Below are positions 1 through 8,650 of a stretch of DNA of 64,000 nucleotides, one piece after another. Positions within the stretch are counted from its first letter, which is position 1, and every line of letters starts with the position of its first letter. The notes below the pieces were generated by a model that had not been told where the DNA came from, did no database searches, and was given only the letters and a program-made list of their open reading frames with translations. A program made the translations under genes and the position numbers. Source of the stretch: Streptomyces laurentii (GTDB lineage: Bacteria; Actinomycetota; Actinomycetes; Streptomycetales; Streptomycetaceae); the NCBI GenBank assembly GCA_002355495.1, contig AP017424.1, positions 3,596,001-3,660,000 of the forward strand, read 5' to 3'.

Positions 1-1209
1 GGCGGACCGCGGGCCATTCCGCCGAGGCCCGCACACGAGCCGGGACCGTATCCCGGCTCCCCGGCGGATTCGGGGCACGGGGCCCCGGGCCCGGCGCGGC
101 ACGTGCCGTCGTCGGGGGCGCAGTCGGCGGGGCCTGTCCAGCCGCCGAGGCAGGCGCTGCCCCCGGAGACGGGACCGGCGCCGGGACGAACGCAGCCTGC
201 GGGGCCCGTACCGCCTCGCCGCCAGCCGGGGCACGTCTCCTCGGCTCCCGTACCGACGACCCGGGAGCCGCGGGACCCGGACGCGAAGCCCGTGCCCTGG
301 GAACGCATCCGGCTCGGCCGGCCGGCCGCCTCGTTCGAACCGAAGCCGCCGCCCGCGGACCCCTACCGCCCTGACACACTGTTCGACGGCTGGTCGACGC
401 GCGGGCTCACCGTCCGCTTGGCCTCCGTGCGCGGGGACGCGCACCGCTACAGCGGGCAGCCCCGCCAGGACGACATCGTGGTGGCGGCTCACGAGCCGAC
501 CGACACAGTGGTGTTCGCGGTCGCGGACGGCGTCTCGGCGGCCGCCCAGTCGCATGTGGGTGCCGCACTGGCCTGCCGTACCGCCGTCGCCGACGTACTG
601 CGACAGCTGGACGACGGACGGCCGCAGGTCGACTGGGCCCGGACCGTCAAGTCGTCCGCTTACCAGCTGTTCATGCGGGTGACCCGCGGTGCGGAGCCGT
701 CCCCGGAACAGAAGCGCGAGGCCCAGACCCTGCTGGCCACGACGCTGGTGACCGGCTTGGTACGGCTCGCCGAGGGCGGAAAGCTGGAGGTCGATCTGGT
801 GCACGTCGGTGACAGCGGCGCCTGGATGCTCCACGAGGGCCGCTTCCGCCCGCTGCGGGGCGACACGAAGGAGCGTGCGGAAGGACTCGTCTCCCACGCG
901 GTGGCGGCGCTTCCCTGGGTGCCCCCGTCGATCGAAGGGACCTGGTACACGCTCCCCGCGGACGGGACGCTGCTGATCGGGACGGACGGGTTCGGCGATC
1001 CGCTGGGTGACGGCACGGGCCGGATCGGCAAGCGCATGGCATGGGAGCTGGGGCGTCCGCCGCGTGAGCCGCTGGCCCTCGCCCAGCTGCTGGACTTCTC
1101 CTGGGAGACGTTCGACGACGACCGGACACTGCTGGCGGTCTGGCCGCGGCACCGCCTCGACGAGAGCGGGGATACGACGGCGTACTGGGGGGGAGGACCG
1201 ACGGGATGA
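1..1209 (+). CDS. PP2C-type Ser/Thr protein phosphatase, 5' end outside window
   Basis: The frame is open from base 1, so the gene very probably starts upstream; the first start codon inside the window is GTG at 103. The first ~120 residues are low-complexity and Pro/Arg-rich, probably a linker. A PP2C domain follows: a RQDD segment, then VVFAVADGVS (metal-binding Asp), then VDLVHVGDSGAWML and a late IGTDGFGDPLGDG Asp motif. It should remove phosphate from Ser/Thr residues using Mn/Mg ions. The stop overlaps the ATG of the next gene (ATGA), so phosphatase and kinase-like protein are probably translated together and act on shared targets. The layout resembles the VWA/PP2C/kinase triads described for TerY-type loci; a VWA gene would lie outside the window. 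Confidence 0.85.
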   Translation, partial: GGPRAIPPRPAHEPGPYPGSPADSGHGAPGPARHVPSSGAQSAGPVQPPRQALPPETGPAPGRTQPAGPVPPRRQPGHVSSAPVPTTREPRDPDAKPVPWERIRLGRPAASFEPKPPPADPYRPDTLFDGWSTRGLTVRLASVRGDAHRYSGQPRQDDIVVAAHEPTDTVVFAVADGVSAAAQSHVGAALACRTAVADVLRQLDDGRPQVDWARTVKSSAYQLFMRVTRGAEPSPEQKREAQTLLATTLVTGLVRLAEGGKLEVDLVHVGDSGAWMLHEGRFRPLRGDTKERAEGLVSHAVAALPWVPPSIEGTWYTLPADGTLLIGTDGFGDPLGDGTGRIGKRMAWELGRPPREPLALAQLLDFSWETFDDDRTLLAVWPRHRLDESGDTTAYWGGGPTG

Positions 1210-2813
1210 ACCACGCGTATCCGGGGGCCATGGACATCGGCCGGATCGCGAAGGGGCAGAGATTCGCGGCCGGTGGGCAGGGCACGGTGTGGGCGGTCGA
1301 GGACCGGACCATCAACGGGTCCTGGCCGGTGGCGTACAAGGAGTACCACGCGAAGGTACGGCCTCTGGAGAACGCTGGTGTCCTCGCCGACATGGTGGCC
1401 TTCCTCCCTTCCCTGGAGCGCGGCACCGGCGCGTGGCTGGCGAACTGCACGGCCTGGCCCGCGAGTCTTGTCACCGATTCCGGTGGGGTCTGCGGATTCC
1501 TCATGCGCCAGATCCCCCCGCAGTTCATGCGCGCGTTCGCCTTCGACCCGGGGGTGCAGAAGGCCGCGGGCTTCGAGTACCTGCTGAACGACACCGGATA
1601 TCTCGACACCGCGGGCATCACGATCAGCCCCCGGCAGCGATTCGAGCTGCTTCTGGACTTCGCGCGCACCCTCGGACGGCTGCACTCCCTGGGTGTCGTC
1701 GTCGGGGACATCTCGCCGAAGAACATGTTCTTCTCCCTCGACGGCACACCTGGCTGTTTCCTCATCGACTGCGACGCGATGCTCCTACGCGGCCGTTCGC
1801 TGATGCCCCAGGCCGAGACCACCAACTGGGAGGTGCCCGCGGGCGAACCCAAGGGGACCCCGGCGAGCGACGCGTACAAATTCGGGCTGCTGGCGGCGAG
1901 GCTCTTCGCCGGCAAGCAGGAGGGGCAGGACCTCGGCGTGCTGACCGCCACCGCCCCGGCCGTGGGGCAGCTGGCGGAGCAGAGCCTGCTCGCCGACCCC
2001 GCCCGGCGTCCGACGCCGGAGCAGTGGCTGCCGGCCCTGACCGAGGCGGTGAACGCAGCGCCCGCGACGCTCCCGCAGGCTGCCCCGGCCCCCGCCTTCA
2101 CGCCACAGAACACTGGCGAGACAGCACCACCACCGCCGCCACCTCCACCTCCACCTCCACCTCCACCGATTCCCGGAACGCCACCCCCGTCGAACGATTC
2201 CAGCGCCGGCAGGTGGCTCTTCGCGATCGCGCTGATCCTCCTGGCGATCTTCTACGGTCCCGACGTCTACGAGAAGATGACGGAGACGTCCTCGTCCAGC
2301 GACTCCGGGCCCGCGGGCCAAGGCTACGGATCCGGTGGCTCCAGCCCGTCCGCCTCGGACTCCGAGGAAGAACAGGCGCGTGCCCTGAGCGGCCTGCTGG
2401 CGAGGAACGAGGGCAACCGCGGCAGCGTCGGCGAGGCCGTCCGCCGGATGTCCTCCTGCCCGGGATATTCCGGCCTTCAGGAGACCAAGGACGTCTTCGA
2501 GGAGGCGGCAACCGCGCGTGACGATCTTCTACGGGATCTGGAAGCGCTCGACACGAATCTGCTGTCCTCTTCCATGACGGGCAGCCTCCAATCCGGATGG
2601 GAGGCGTCGGCCGCCGCCGACCGCGCCTACGCTCACTTGGCCGAGCAGATGGCGGATGACTGCACGCCAGAGGCCGTGATGTCCTCGTCGCAGTGGCAGG
2701 AGGCAGCCGATGCCAATACGCGGGCTACGCGCGCGAAGAAGGACTTCGTGTCCGACTGGAACGCACTGGCCGAGGAGCACGGGCTGAGCACGCTGTCCTG
2801 GGACGCGGTGTGA
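1206..2813 (+). CDS. Membrane-anchored protein-kinase-like protein
   Basis: 535 aa. The kinase-like domain spans about residues 9-290: glycine loop AAGGQGTVW (21-29), candidate ATP-binding Lys45 in VAYKEY, catalytic-loop equivalent GDISPKN (167-173, Asp168), and DCD at 188-190 in place of DFG. The HRD His/Arg are missing, so this is a divergent kinase family (YegI-like) rather than a classical PknB type. A poly-proline stretch coded by CCACCT hexamers (2127-2169) leads to one membrane helix at about residues 337-355, then a Ser/Gly-rich and helical region outside the cell. It overlaps the phosphatase gene by ATGA. An internal ATG at 1230 (MDIGRIAKG) is an alternative start. Activity is likely but not certain because of the altered motifs. 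Confidence 0.8.
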   Translation: MNHAYPGAMDIGRIAKGQRFAAGGQGTVWAVEDRTINGSWPVAYKEYHAKVRPLENAGVLADMVAFLPSLERGTGAWLANCTAWPASLVTDSGGVCGFLMRQIPPQFMRAFAFDPGVQKAAGFEYLLNDTGYLDTAGITISPRQRFELLLDFARTLGRLHSLGVVVGDISPKNMFFSLDGTPGCFLIDCDAMLLRGRSLMPQAETTNWEVPAGEPKGTPASDAYKFGLLAARLFAGKQEGQDLGVLTATAPAVGQLAEQSLLADPARRPTPEQWLPALTEAVNAAPATLPQAAPAPAFTPQNTGETAPPPPPPPPPPPPPPIPGTPPPSNDSSAGRWLFAIALILLAIFYGPDVYEKMTETSSSSDSGPAGQGYGSGGSSPSASDSEEEQARALSGLLARNEGNRGSVGEAVRRMSSCPGYSGLQETKDVFEEAATARDDLLRDLEALDTNLLSSSMTGSLQSGWEASAAADRAYAHLAEQMADDCTPEAVMSSSQWQEAADANTRATRAKKDFVSDWNALAEEHGLSTLSWDAV

Positions 2814-2847
2814 CCCGCACCGGCCGGCTCGCTTCCCTCGGACGGCG

Positions 2848-3573
2848 CTAATGCCCGCTGCTGCTCAGCCTTTTCAGTTCGTCCGGCCGGTCGATGGTCA
2901 GCTTGTTGCGCCCCGTCGTGACCCAGCCTCGCCCGCGCCACTGCTCGAAAACACGGCTGACCGTCCGCCGCGAGCTGAGCACGAGACCGGCGAAGTCGTC
3001 CTGGGACAGGGGCAGGGTGATGAGTACGGAGCCGTCACCCACGGGGCGCCCGTACTCCGCGCCCAGTTCCAGCAGCAGTGCGGCGAGCCGTGCCTGGACG
3101 GCTTCCGAGCCGGCGGCGGCCCGGAAGCCGTCCGCCTCGCGTAGACGTTCGGAGAGGACCTGCTGCAGCGCGAACGCGATGACGGGCGCGGACCGGACGG
3201 CGGCACGGAACGTGGGCGAGGGAATCATCAGGGCCTCGACGCGGGTCAAGGCGGTGAGCGTGGCGGAGCGTGGTCCACCGTCCAGCGCGGCTTGCTCGCC
3301 CAGCAGGTCTCCGGCATTACGGATGGCAAGTACGGCCTGGTAGCCCGCGGCGGAGTTGGCGACGACCTTGACACAACCGCGCCGGACGACGAGCAGATGG
3401 TCCGTGAGGTCGTACTGCCGCAGCAGGGTATCCCTGAGCGGAAAGGTCACCATGCTCCCGATGCCGAGCAGTTCGTTCCTGCTGTCGTCGTCGAGCAGCG
3501 ACCAGAACGGCATCCGGCGCGAACGACGGTGCGGCGCGCTGTCCAGAGGGGCCATGTCAGCCAAGCGCGGCAC
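2848..3573 (-). CDS. Crp/Fnr-family transcriptional regulator
   Basis: 241 aa. The N-terminal half is a cyclic-nucleotide-binding-type beta barrel (about residues 30-145, with LLVVRRGCVKVV and GDLLGEQAALDGGPRSATLTAL). The C-terminal half is a Crp-type winged helix-turn-helix (about 155-230), with the recognition region LSQDDFAGLVLSSRRTVSRV. No FNR-type cysteine cluster is visible, so the ligand is probably a nucleotide or absent. The start is uncertain: GTG at 3573, ATG at 3555 and ATG at 3513 (MPFWSLL) are all possible and none has a strong ribosome-binding site. It ends convergently with the kinase-like gene and lies divergently from the Ser/Thr kinase at 3921. Confidence 0.85.
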   Translation of the reverse strand: MPRLADMAPLDSAPHRRSRRMPFWSLLDDDSRNELLGIGSMVTFPLRDTLLRQYDLTDHLLVVRRGCVKVVANSAAGYQAVLAIRNAGDLLGEQAALDGGPRSATLTALTRVEALMIPSPTFRAAVRSAPVIAFALQQVLSERLREADGFRAAAGSEAVQARLAALLLELGAEYGRPVGDGSVLITLPLSQDDFAGLVLSSRRTVSRVFEQWRGRGWVTTGRNKLTIDRPDELKRLSSSGH

Positions 3574-3920
3574 AAGCCGCGGCCGAGCCCGTGATCGTCC
3601 TGGCTCGTCTCATGCGGCTCGACTCGTGCCGCAAGCCGGGGATCCGCCGGGCCGCCTTCATCGCCTCGGTCCGGGACTCTTCCTGCGACGACACTGGAGC
3701 ATCTCCCGATTCTCGAATTCCGTCACTATAGCCACGCACGCCCGCCGGCAAGGGCAGACCGGGGCAGTGAGGCTACACCTCGGCGAACCCTCTCGGTGCC
3801 GTCATAGGAGCCGAGGCCGCTCCCGGGGGCCGGTGCGGCTGCGACCGCCGGACCGGCCGTGGTGGGTGCGGGGGAAGCGGGAGTTGGGAGCCGCTCTACG
3901 ATGAGTCGTCCAGGAGAAGG
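3574..3920. other. Divergent intergenic region, regulator/kinase
   Basis: 347 bp between the divergently read Crp/Fnr gene and the Ser/Thr kinase gene. GC is locally lower around 3705-3735. The minus strand carries a TATAGT -10 candidate (3725-3730) and TTGCCG (3746-3751), but their 15-nt spacing is short. No convincing small gene was seen. Confidence 0.5.
3725..3751 (-). promoter_or_regulatory. Possible vegetative promoter for the Crp/Fnr gene
   Basis: On the minus strand TTGCCG is followed after 15 nt by TATAGT. The -10 box fits the HrdB consensus TAnnnT well, but the spacing is short and the -35 is only partial. It lies about 150 bp upstream of the regulator start. Inference only. Confidence 0.25.
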
Positions 3921-5069
3921 GTGGCTCAGGTGCTGGTCGCGGACCGATATCGGCTGCAGATGTGTGTCGGGCGTGGCGGCATGGGCGAGGTGTGGCGGGC
4001 CACCGACGAGGTGCTCGGGCGCGATGTGGCCGTGAAGCTGATGCTCGGTCACGAGCACGACCCGTCCGCCGCCGACCGGTTCCGGATGGAGGCGCAGACG
4101 GCGGCGCGGCTCAGCCACCCGCATGTGGTCGGCGTCTTCGACTTCGGTACGTGGGACGGGAAGCTGTTCCTCGTCATGGAGCTGGTGGACGGGGACAGCC
4201 TGGCCGGCGACCAGTCGACGGTCTACTCGGCCGAGCAGGTGGCGACCGTGGCCGCGCACGCGGCGGCCGGGCTCGCGGCGGCGCACCGGCAGGGCGTGGT
4301 GCACCGCGACATCAAGCCGGGCAACCTGCTGATGGACTCCGAAGGCACCGTGAAACTGGCCGACTTCGGCATCGCGCGGTTCGTGGACGACCCGTCGGCC
4401 GCGCTCACCACCGCCGGGCAGATCGTGGGCACGGGCCTGTACCTGGCGCCGGAGCGGGCGCTCGGGCAGCCGGCGTCACCCGCCTCGGACGTGTACTCGC
4501 TGGGCTGTGTGCTGTACCAACTCCTCACCGGCCAGCCGCCGTTCCGCGCCGACAGCTCGACCGCGCTGCTCTACCAGCACATCGACACGCCGCCCGCGCC
4601 GCCGCGCCAGCTCGGGGTGCCGCTGCCGGCCGCGTTCGAGTCGTTCCTGCTCTCGCTGCTCGCCAAGCAGCCCGAGCACCGGCCGCAGGCGCAGGCCATC
4701 GCCGACTGGTTCTCCTCCGGCGCCTGGCGGGACCAGCCGCAGCATCAGCCCTACGCTCCGCACGGGCAGCACCCGCAGCATCCCCCGCACGCGCAGCACG
4801 CTCCCCCGGTGATGCGGCCGCCAGCGCCGCCCCTGCACCCGCACACTCCGCCGCCCGGGCCCGCGCACGTACCCCCGGCGCACCTGCCCCCGGCCCACAC
4901 GCCCCCGTCCATGGCCGTGCCGGGGCCCCGGGGCTCGCGCCGGGCTCAGCAGTCCACCGAGAACGCCCTCACCGAGCTGTCCATCCGGCGGCCGCGCCGG
5001 ACGGCGGCGGTAGCCGGGGCCATCGCTTTCGTCATATGCCTGCTCATCGGGATGGCCTGGCTCAGCTGA
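3921..5069 (+). CDS. Eukaryotic-type Ser/Thr protein kinase, single membrane helix at C terminus
   Basis: 382 aa. GTG start with GGAGAAGG directly upstream. The catalytic domain covers about residues 10-270 and is complete: GRGGMGEVW loop (18-26), VAVK Lys39, HRDIKPGN (128-135, Asp130), DFG 148-150, and GTGLYLAPE activation segment. A His/Pro/Gln-rich linker (about 275-345) leads to a hydrophobic helix at the extreme C terminus (about 359-380). There are no PASTA repeats and almost nothing outside the cell, so it probably senses a cytoplasmic or membrane-associated partner. It stands alone: the Crp/Fnr gene diverges and a small ORF converges. Confidence 0.95.
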   Translation: MAQVLVADRYRLQMCVGRGGMGEVWRATDEVLGRDVAVKLMLGHEHDPSAADRFRMEAQTAARLSHPHVVGVFDFGTWDGKLFLVMELVDGDSLAGDQSTVYSAEQVATVAAHAAAGLAAAHRQGVVHRDIKPGNLLMDSEGTVKLADFGIARFVDDPSAALTTAGQIVGTGLYLAPERALGQPASPASDVYSLGCVLYQLLTGQPPFRADSSTALLYQHIDTPPAPPRQLGVPLPAAFESFLLSLLAKQPEHRPQAQAIADWFSSGAWRDQPQHQPYAPHGQHPQHPPHAQHAPPVMRPPAPPLHPHTPPPGPAHVPPAHLPPAHTPPSMAVPGPRGSRRAQQSTENALTELSIRRPRRTAAVAGAIAFVICLLIGMAWLS

Positions 5070-5122
5070 GCCGGGCGCGGGCCGGGCCGGGCCGGGCCGG
5101 GGCCAGTGGCGCTCCCGGCCCC

Positions 5123-5404
5123 TCAGAAGATCCGCGGCGCCATCACATGCGGCTCCGTCTCGTCCGGCCCCAGCAGCAGACAGCGCGGCACCCCCGGGCC
5201 CGGCGTCGCGCGGACCGTCACCGGAACCGGCGGCTCGGTCGGCAGTTCGGTGCGCACGAGGACCGTACGGTCCTCGTGTGTCGTGACGTTCCCCGTCTCC
5301 TTGCCGTCCACGAGGACCTCGACCGCCCCGGGGTCACCGGTCTGGACGGTGGCGCTGATCGAGTGCCCCAGGTACTCGATGTGGAAGTGGTGCCGTGCTC
5401 GCAT
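5123..5404 (-). CDS. Small conserved hypothetical protein
   Basis: 93 aa, starting MRARHHFHIEYLGHSISATV. It appears to be almost all beta strand, with no signal peptide or membrane helix. Codon use is typical of the region. I recognise it only as a conserved actinobacterial hypothetical and assign no function. It converges with the Ser/Thr kinase gene; a GGGCC-rich repeat between them (5078-5103) could form a stem. Confidence 0.65.
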   Translation of the reverse strand: MRARHHFHIEYLGHSISATVQTGDPGAVEVLVDGKETGNVTTHEDRTVLVRTELPTEPPVPVTVRATPGPGVPRCLLLGPDETEPHVMAPRIF

Positions 5405-5705
5405 GCCGTCGCCTCCGCCGCGTCCGCGTCCGGGTCCGGGTCCGGGTCCGGGTCCGCGCCCCTTCCGGGGCCGCCGTGTCCGGGCCGCTCACTCCAGCGT
5501 AGGACGGACCGGTACATCCGACATGCGGTAGTACGTCCCCGGTGTTCCGATGGTTCGGTACGTCACCGCCGTACGCGTGCGTGAGGCCGTCCCCGCTCGT
5601 ACGCACGCGTAGCGCGCCCGTACACCTCGTACACCCTCGTACGCGCCCGAACCTCGCAGCCAGAGCCCGTATCCCGCATCCCCGGACAACGGAGTGAGTG
5701 CCGGC
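5405..5705. other. Repeat-rich divergent intergenic region
   Basis: 301 bp between the small ORF and the alkyl sulfatase gene. It holds a tandem run of the hexamer TCCGGG (5428-5456, about five copies), then from about 5555 to 5650 a stretch rich in CGTACG/CGTACA words. Promoters for both neighbours should lie here, but I see no clear -35/-10 pair. Confidence 0.5.
5428..5456. repeat. Hexamer tandem repeat (TCCGGG)n
   Basis: About five direct copies of TCCGGG, just upstream of the start of the small ORF at 5404. Probably a slippage-prone low-complexity tract. Confidence 0.7.
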
Positions 5706-7529
5706 ATGACCCGACTGCCCTCCTTCGAGGACACCACCGACTTCGCCGACGCCGACCGCGGCTTCATGGCCGCCCTCGATCCCTGCGTCGTCCGGGACGC
5801 CGACGGCCGGGTGGTCTGGGACGGCGACGCGTACGCCTTCCTCGACGGCGACTGCCCCGACACCGCCCACCCCAGCCTGTGGCGCCAGTCGCAGCTGTGC
5901 GCGCGCCACGGCCTGTACGAGGTCACCGAGGGCGTCTACCAGGTACGCGGCCTCGACGTCTCCAACATGACGCTCGTCGAGGGCGACCGCGGTGTCGTCG
6001 TCATCGACCCGCTGGTCAGCGTCGAGACGGCCGCCGCGGCCCTCGCCCTCTACCGCGCGCACCGCGGCGAGCGGCCCGTCACCGGCCTGGTCTACACGCA
6101 CTCGCACGGCGACCACTTCGGCGGCGCCCGCGGCGTCCTGCCGCACGGCGCCGAGGGCGGCGTCCCGGTCCTCGCCCCGGCCGGTTTCCTGGAGCACGCG
6201 ATCAGCGAGAACGTGTACGCGGGCAACGCCATGGTCCGCCGCGGTCTCTTCATGTACGGCGGCATGCCGCCGGGGCCTGACGGGGCGATCGGCTTCGGTC
6301 TCGCCAACGCGGTGTCCACCGGCACCATCAGCCTGGTCCCGCCGACCGTGGCCATCACCCGGACCGGGCAGGAGGTGACCGTCGACGGCGTACGGATGCT
6401 CTTCCAGCTCACCCCGGGCACCGAGGCCCCGGCCGAGATGAACCTCCTGCTGACCGGCCCGCGCGCGCTGTGCCTGGCCGAGAACGCCACCCACACCCTG
6501 CACAACGTGCTCACCCTGCGCGGCGCGGTGGTCCGCGACGCCCGCGCCTGGGCGCACTACCTGGACGAGGCCATCGAGTTCTTCCACGGCCGTTTCGACG
6601 TCGGCTTCGCCTCCCACCACTGGCCCACCTGGGGCCACGAGCACGTGGTGCGGTTCCTGTCCGAGCAGCGCGACCTCTACGCGTATCTGCACGACCAGTC
6701 GCTGCGGCTGCTCAACGAGGGGCACACCGGCCCCGAGATCGCCGAACTGCTGCGGCTGCCGCCCGCCCTGGAGCGGGTCTGGCACGCGCGCGGCTACTAC
6801 GGCTCGCTCAGCCACAACGCCAAGGCCGTCTACCAGCGCTATCTCGGCTGGTACGACGGCAACCCGGCGCATCTGTGGGAGCACCCGCCGGCGGAACTCG
6901 CGCGCCGGTACGTGAACGTGGCCGGCGGCCCGGCCGAGGCCGTCGCGAAGGCGCGGGCGTACGCGGAGGACGGCGACCCGCGGTTCGCGGCGACGCTGCT
7001 CGCCCATGTGGTCTTCGCCGATCCGGGGCACGAGGAGGCGAAGGAGGCGCTCGCCGAGGTCTACACGCGGCTGGGGCGCGGCGCCGAGAACGGCACCTGG
7101 CGCAACATCTACCTCACCGCCGCCTGGGAGCTGCGCGGCGGCGAGCCGCCGCGGCTGGTCGACATGACCAACCCCGAGATGGCACGGGCCATGACCGCGT
7201 CGATGCTCGTCGACTCGATCGCCATCCGCGTCGACGGGCCGCGCGCCTGGGACGACGACCTCACCATCGACCTGCGCCTGGCCGCCCCGGACCAGGCCCG
7301 GCGGCTGACGCTGCGCCACGGGGCGCTGACCCACCGGGCGCTCACCGGGCCGCCGCGCTCGCCCGCGGGGCTGACCCTCACGCTCGACCGGACGCAGCTG
7401 CTCGGGCTGCTCGCGGGGCAGGACACGGGCGATCTGGGGGTCGGGGTGGAGGGCGATCCGGAGCTGCTGGCGCGGCTGCTGTCGTACGTGACGACTCCGG
7501 ACCCGAGCTTCCCCGTCGTCACCCCGTGA
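5706..7529 (+). CDS. Alkyl/aryl sulfatase-like metallo-beta-lactamase fold hydrolase
   Basis: 607 aa from ATG 5706, chosen because GGAG at 5691-5694 sits at a suitable distance; GTG at 5694 would add four residues. The N-terminal half is a metallo-beta-lactamase domain with the metal site THSHGDHFGG (about nt 6098-6124) and the AENATHTLHN signature of SdsA1/YjcS-type alkyl sulfatases. A helical dimerisation region follows (WDGNPAHLW-type segment), and the C-terminal ~120 residues look like the SCP2-like domain that binds the alkyl chain. The family hydrolyses long-chain sulfate esters such as SDS. There is no signal peptide, so it acts in the cytoplasm. It converges with a YdcF-like gene. Confidence 0.9.
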   Translation: MTRLPSFEDTTDFADADRGFMAALDPCVVRDADGRVVWDGDAYAFLDGDCPDTAHPSLWRQSQLCARHGLYEVTEGVYQVRGLDVSNMTLVEGDRGVVVIDPLVSVETAAAALALYRAHRGERPVTGLVYTHSHGDHFGGARGVLPHGAEGGVPVLAPAGFLEHAISENVYAGNAMVRRGLFMYGGMPPGPDGAIGFGLANAVSTGTISLVPPTVAITRTGQEVTVDGVRMLFQLTPGTEAPAEMNLLLTGPRALCLAENATHTLHNVLTLRGAVVRDARAWAHYLDEAIEFFHGRFDVGFASHHWPTWGHEHVVRFLSEQRDLYAYLHDQSLRLLNEGHTGPEIAELLRLPPALERVWHARGYYGSLSHNAKAVYQRYLGWYDGNPAHLWEHPPAELARRYVNVAGGPAEAVAKARAYAEDGDPRFAATLLAHVVFADPGHEEAKEALAEVYTRLGRGAENGTWRNIYLTAAWELRGGEPPRLVDMTNPEMARAMTASMLVDSIAIRVDGPRAWDDDLTIDLRLAAPDQARRLTLRHGALTHRALTGPPRSPAGLTLTLDRTQLLGLLAGQDTGDLGVGVEGDPELLARLLSYVTTPDPSFPVVTP

Positions 7530-7559
7530 GCCCAGCCGATCTCGGCGCGCGGCCGGTCC

Positions 7560-8597
7560 TCAGAGCGCGGCGAGAACCGCCAGGCCGCCGAGCAGGATCA
7601 GCCCGCCGCAGATCCCCAGGTTGACCTTCTTGTAGGTGAGGAACACCGCCGCGAACTCGCGGATGGTGGCGCTCGGCCAGAAGTACGCGGCGGTCGGCGA
7701 GCCGACCACCTGGCCGTTCACGCCCACCTCCCGGGCCAGCAGGGCGGCGCGGAAGGCGTGGAAGTTGTTGGTGACGATCACGCACTCGGCGTCCGGCCGT
7801 TCGACGTCCATCAGCGCCTTGGTGAAGAGCAGGTTCTCCTCGGTCGTCCGCGAGCGGTCCTCGCGGATGATCCGGTCCGCCGGGAAGCCGCGTTCCACCA
7901 GGTAGTCGGCCATCGCGTGCGATTCGGGCACCGCCTCGTCGGAGCCCTGGCCGCCGGAGACGACGAGCAGCGGCGTCCGGGCCTCCTCCGTGTCCTCGGC
8001 TCCGCGCCGCTCGGCCAGCTTCTCGTACACCTGGCGGCCCCGCTCCAGGCGGCTCGCGAGCAGCGGCGGCACGCGGTCGCCGATCAGTCCGGAGCCGAGG
8101 ACGACGACGTAGTCGGCGTCGCGGCGGATGCTCAGCCGGCCGTAGAGGGCGGCGTAGCCGATGAAGCAGAGGAAGAGGAAGGAGACGTATCCGAGGACGA
8201 GCAGGAGGGTGAGGACGGCGGCGCCGAGCACCGCCGACTGGGTGAACACGGCGACGACCATCAGGGCCATCACGCCGTATATGCCGAGCCCGGCGAGCAG
8301 CGCGAGCAGGTTGGCCGGGCGCCGGCCCTCCTTGCGGAGCATCTTCACGCCGTTGGAGCAGAGCAGCGTGGCGAGCGTGACCGGCCCGAGGGCGACCACG
8401 AGCAGCAGCACGATCAGCACCACTCCGGCGACGCCGCGCGGCGCGTCCTTGAGACTGGCGAGCAGCCCGACGCCGAGGAAGGTGACGGAGAGGCCGAGGT
8501 ACACGGCGTTGCTGAACCGGCGCCGGTCGCGCAGAACGCCGATGCCGAAGAGGAGGAGGAAGACGGCTGCGACGACGAAGGCGACCATGTCGATCAT
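7560..8597 (-). CDS. YdcF/SanA/ElyC-family (DUF218) membrane protein
   Basis: 345 aa. The N-terminal ~170 residues hold about five hydrophobic helices (for example AAVFLLLFGIGVL, LLASL, VVLIVLLLVVALG, GVMALMVVAVF, FLFLCFIGYAAL). The C-terminal half is a DUF218 domain: YVVVLGSGL, LLVVSGGQGSDE, TEENLLFTK, and VIVTNNFHAFRA. Relatives are linked to cell-envelope precursor metabolism and vancomycin sensitivity, but the biochemical reaction is not settled. The start ATG at 8597 begins a hydrophobic helix. It lies 53 bp downstream of the large minus-strand gene and may share its transcript. Confidence 0.88.
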   Translation of the reverse strand: MIDMVAFVVAAVFLLLFGIGVLRDRRRFSNAVYLGLSVTFLGVGLLASLKDAPRGVAGVVLIVLLLVVALGPVTLATLLCSNGVKMLRKEGRRPANLLALLAGLGIYGVMALMVVAVFTQSAVLGAAVLTLLLVLGYVSFLFLCFIGYAALYGRLSIRRDADYVVVLGSGLIGDRVPPLLASRLERGRQVYEKLAERRGAEDTEEARTPLLVVSGGQGSDEAVPESHAMADYLVERGFPADRIIREDRSRTTEENLLFTKALMDVERPDAECVIVTNNFHAFRAALLAREVGVNGQVVGSPTAAYFWPSATIREFAAVFLTYKKVNLGICGGLILLGGLAVLAAL

Positions 8598-8650
8598 CGT
8601 ACGTATCCCCTTCGCCCTCTCGCCGAATTGCGTGGCCTACGCGCGCGAAG

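Noticed and set aside
3557..3751. Small minus-strand gene overlapping the regulator start
   Set aside because: No ribosome site, atypical composition, and it occupies the likely promoter region.
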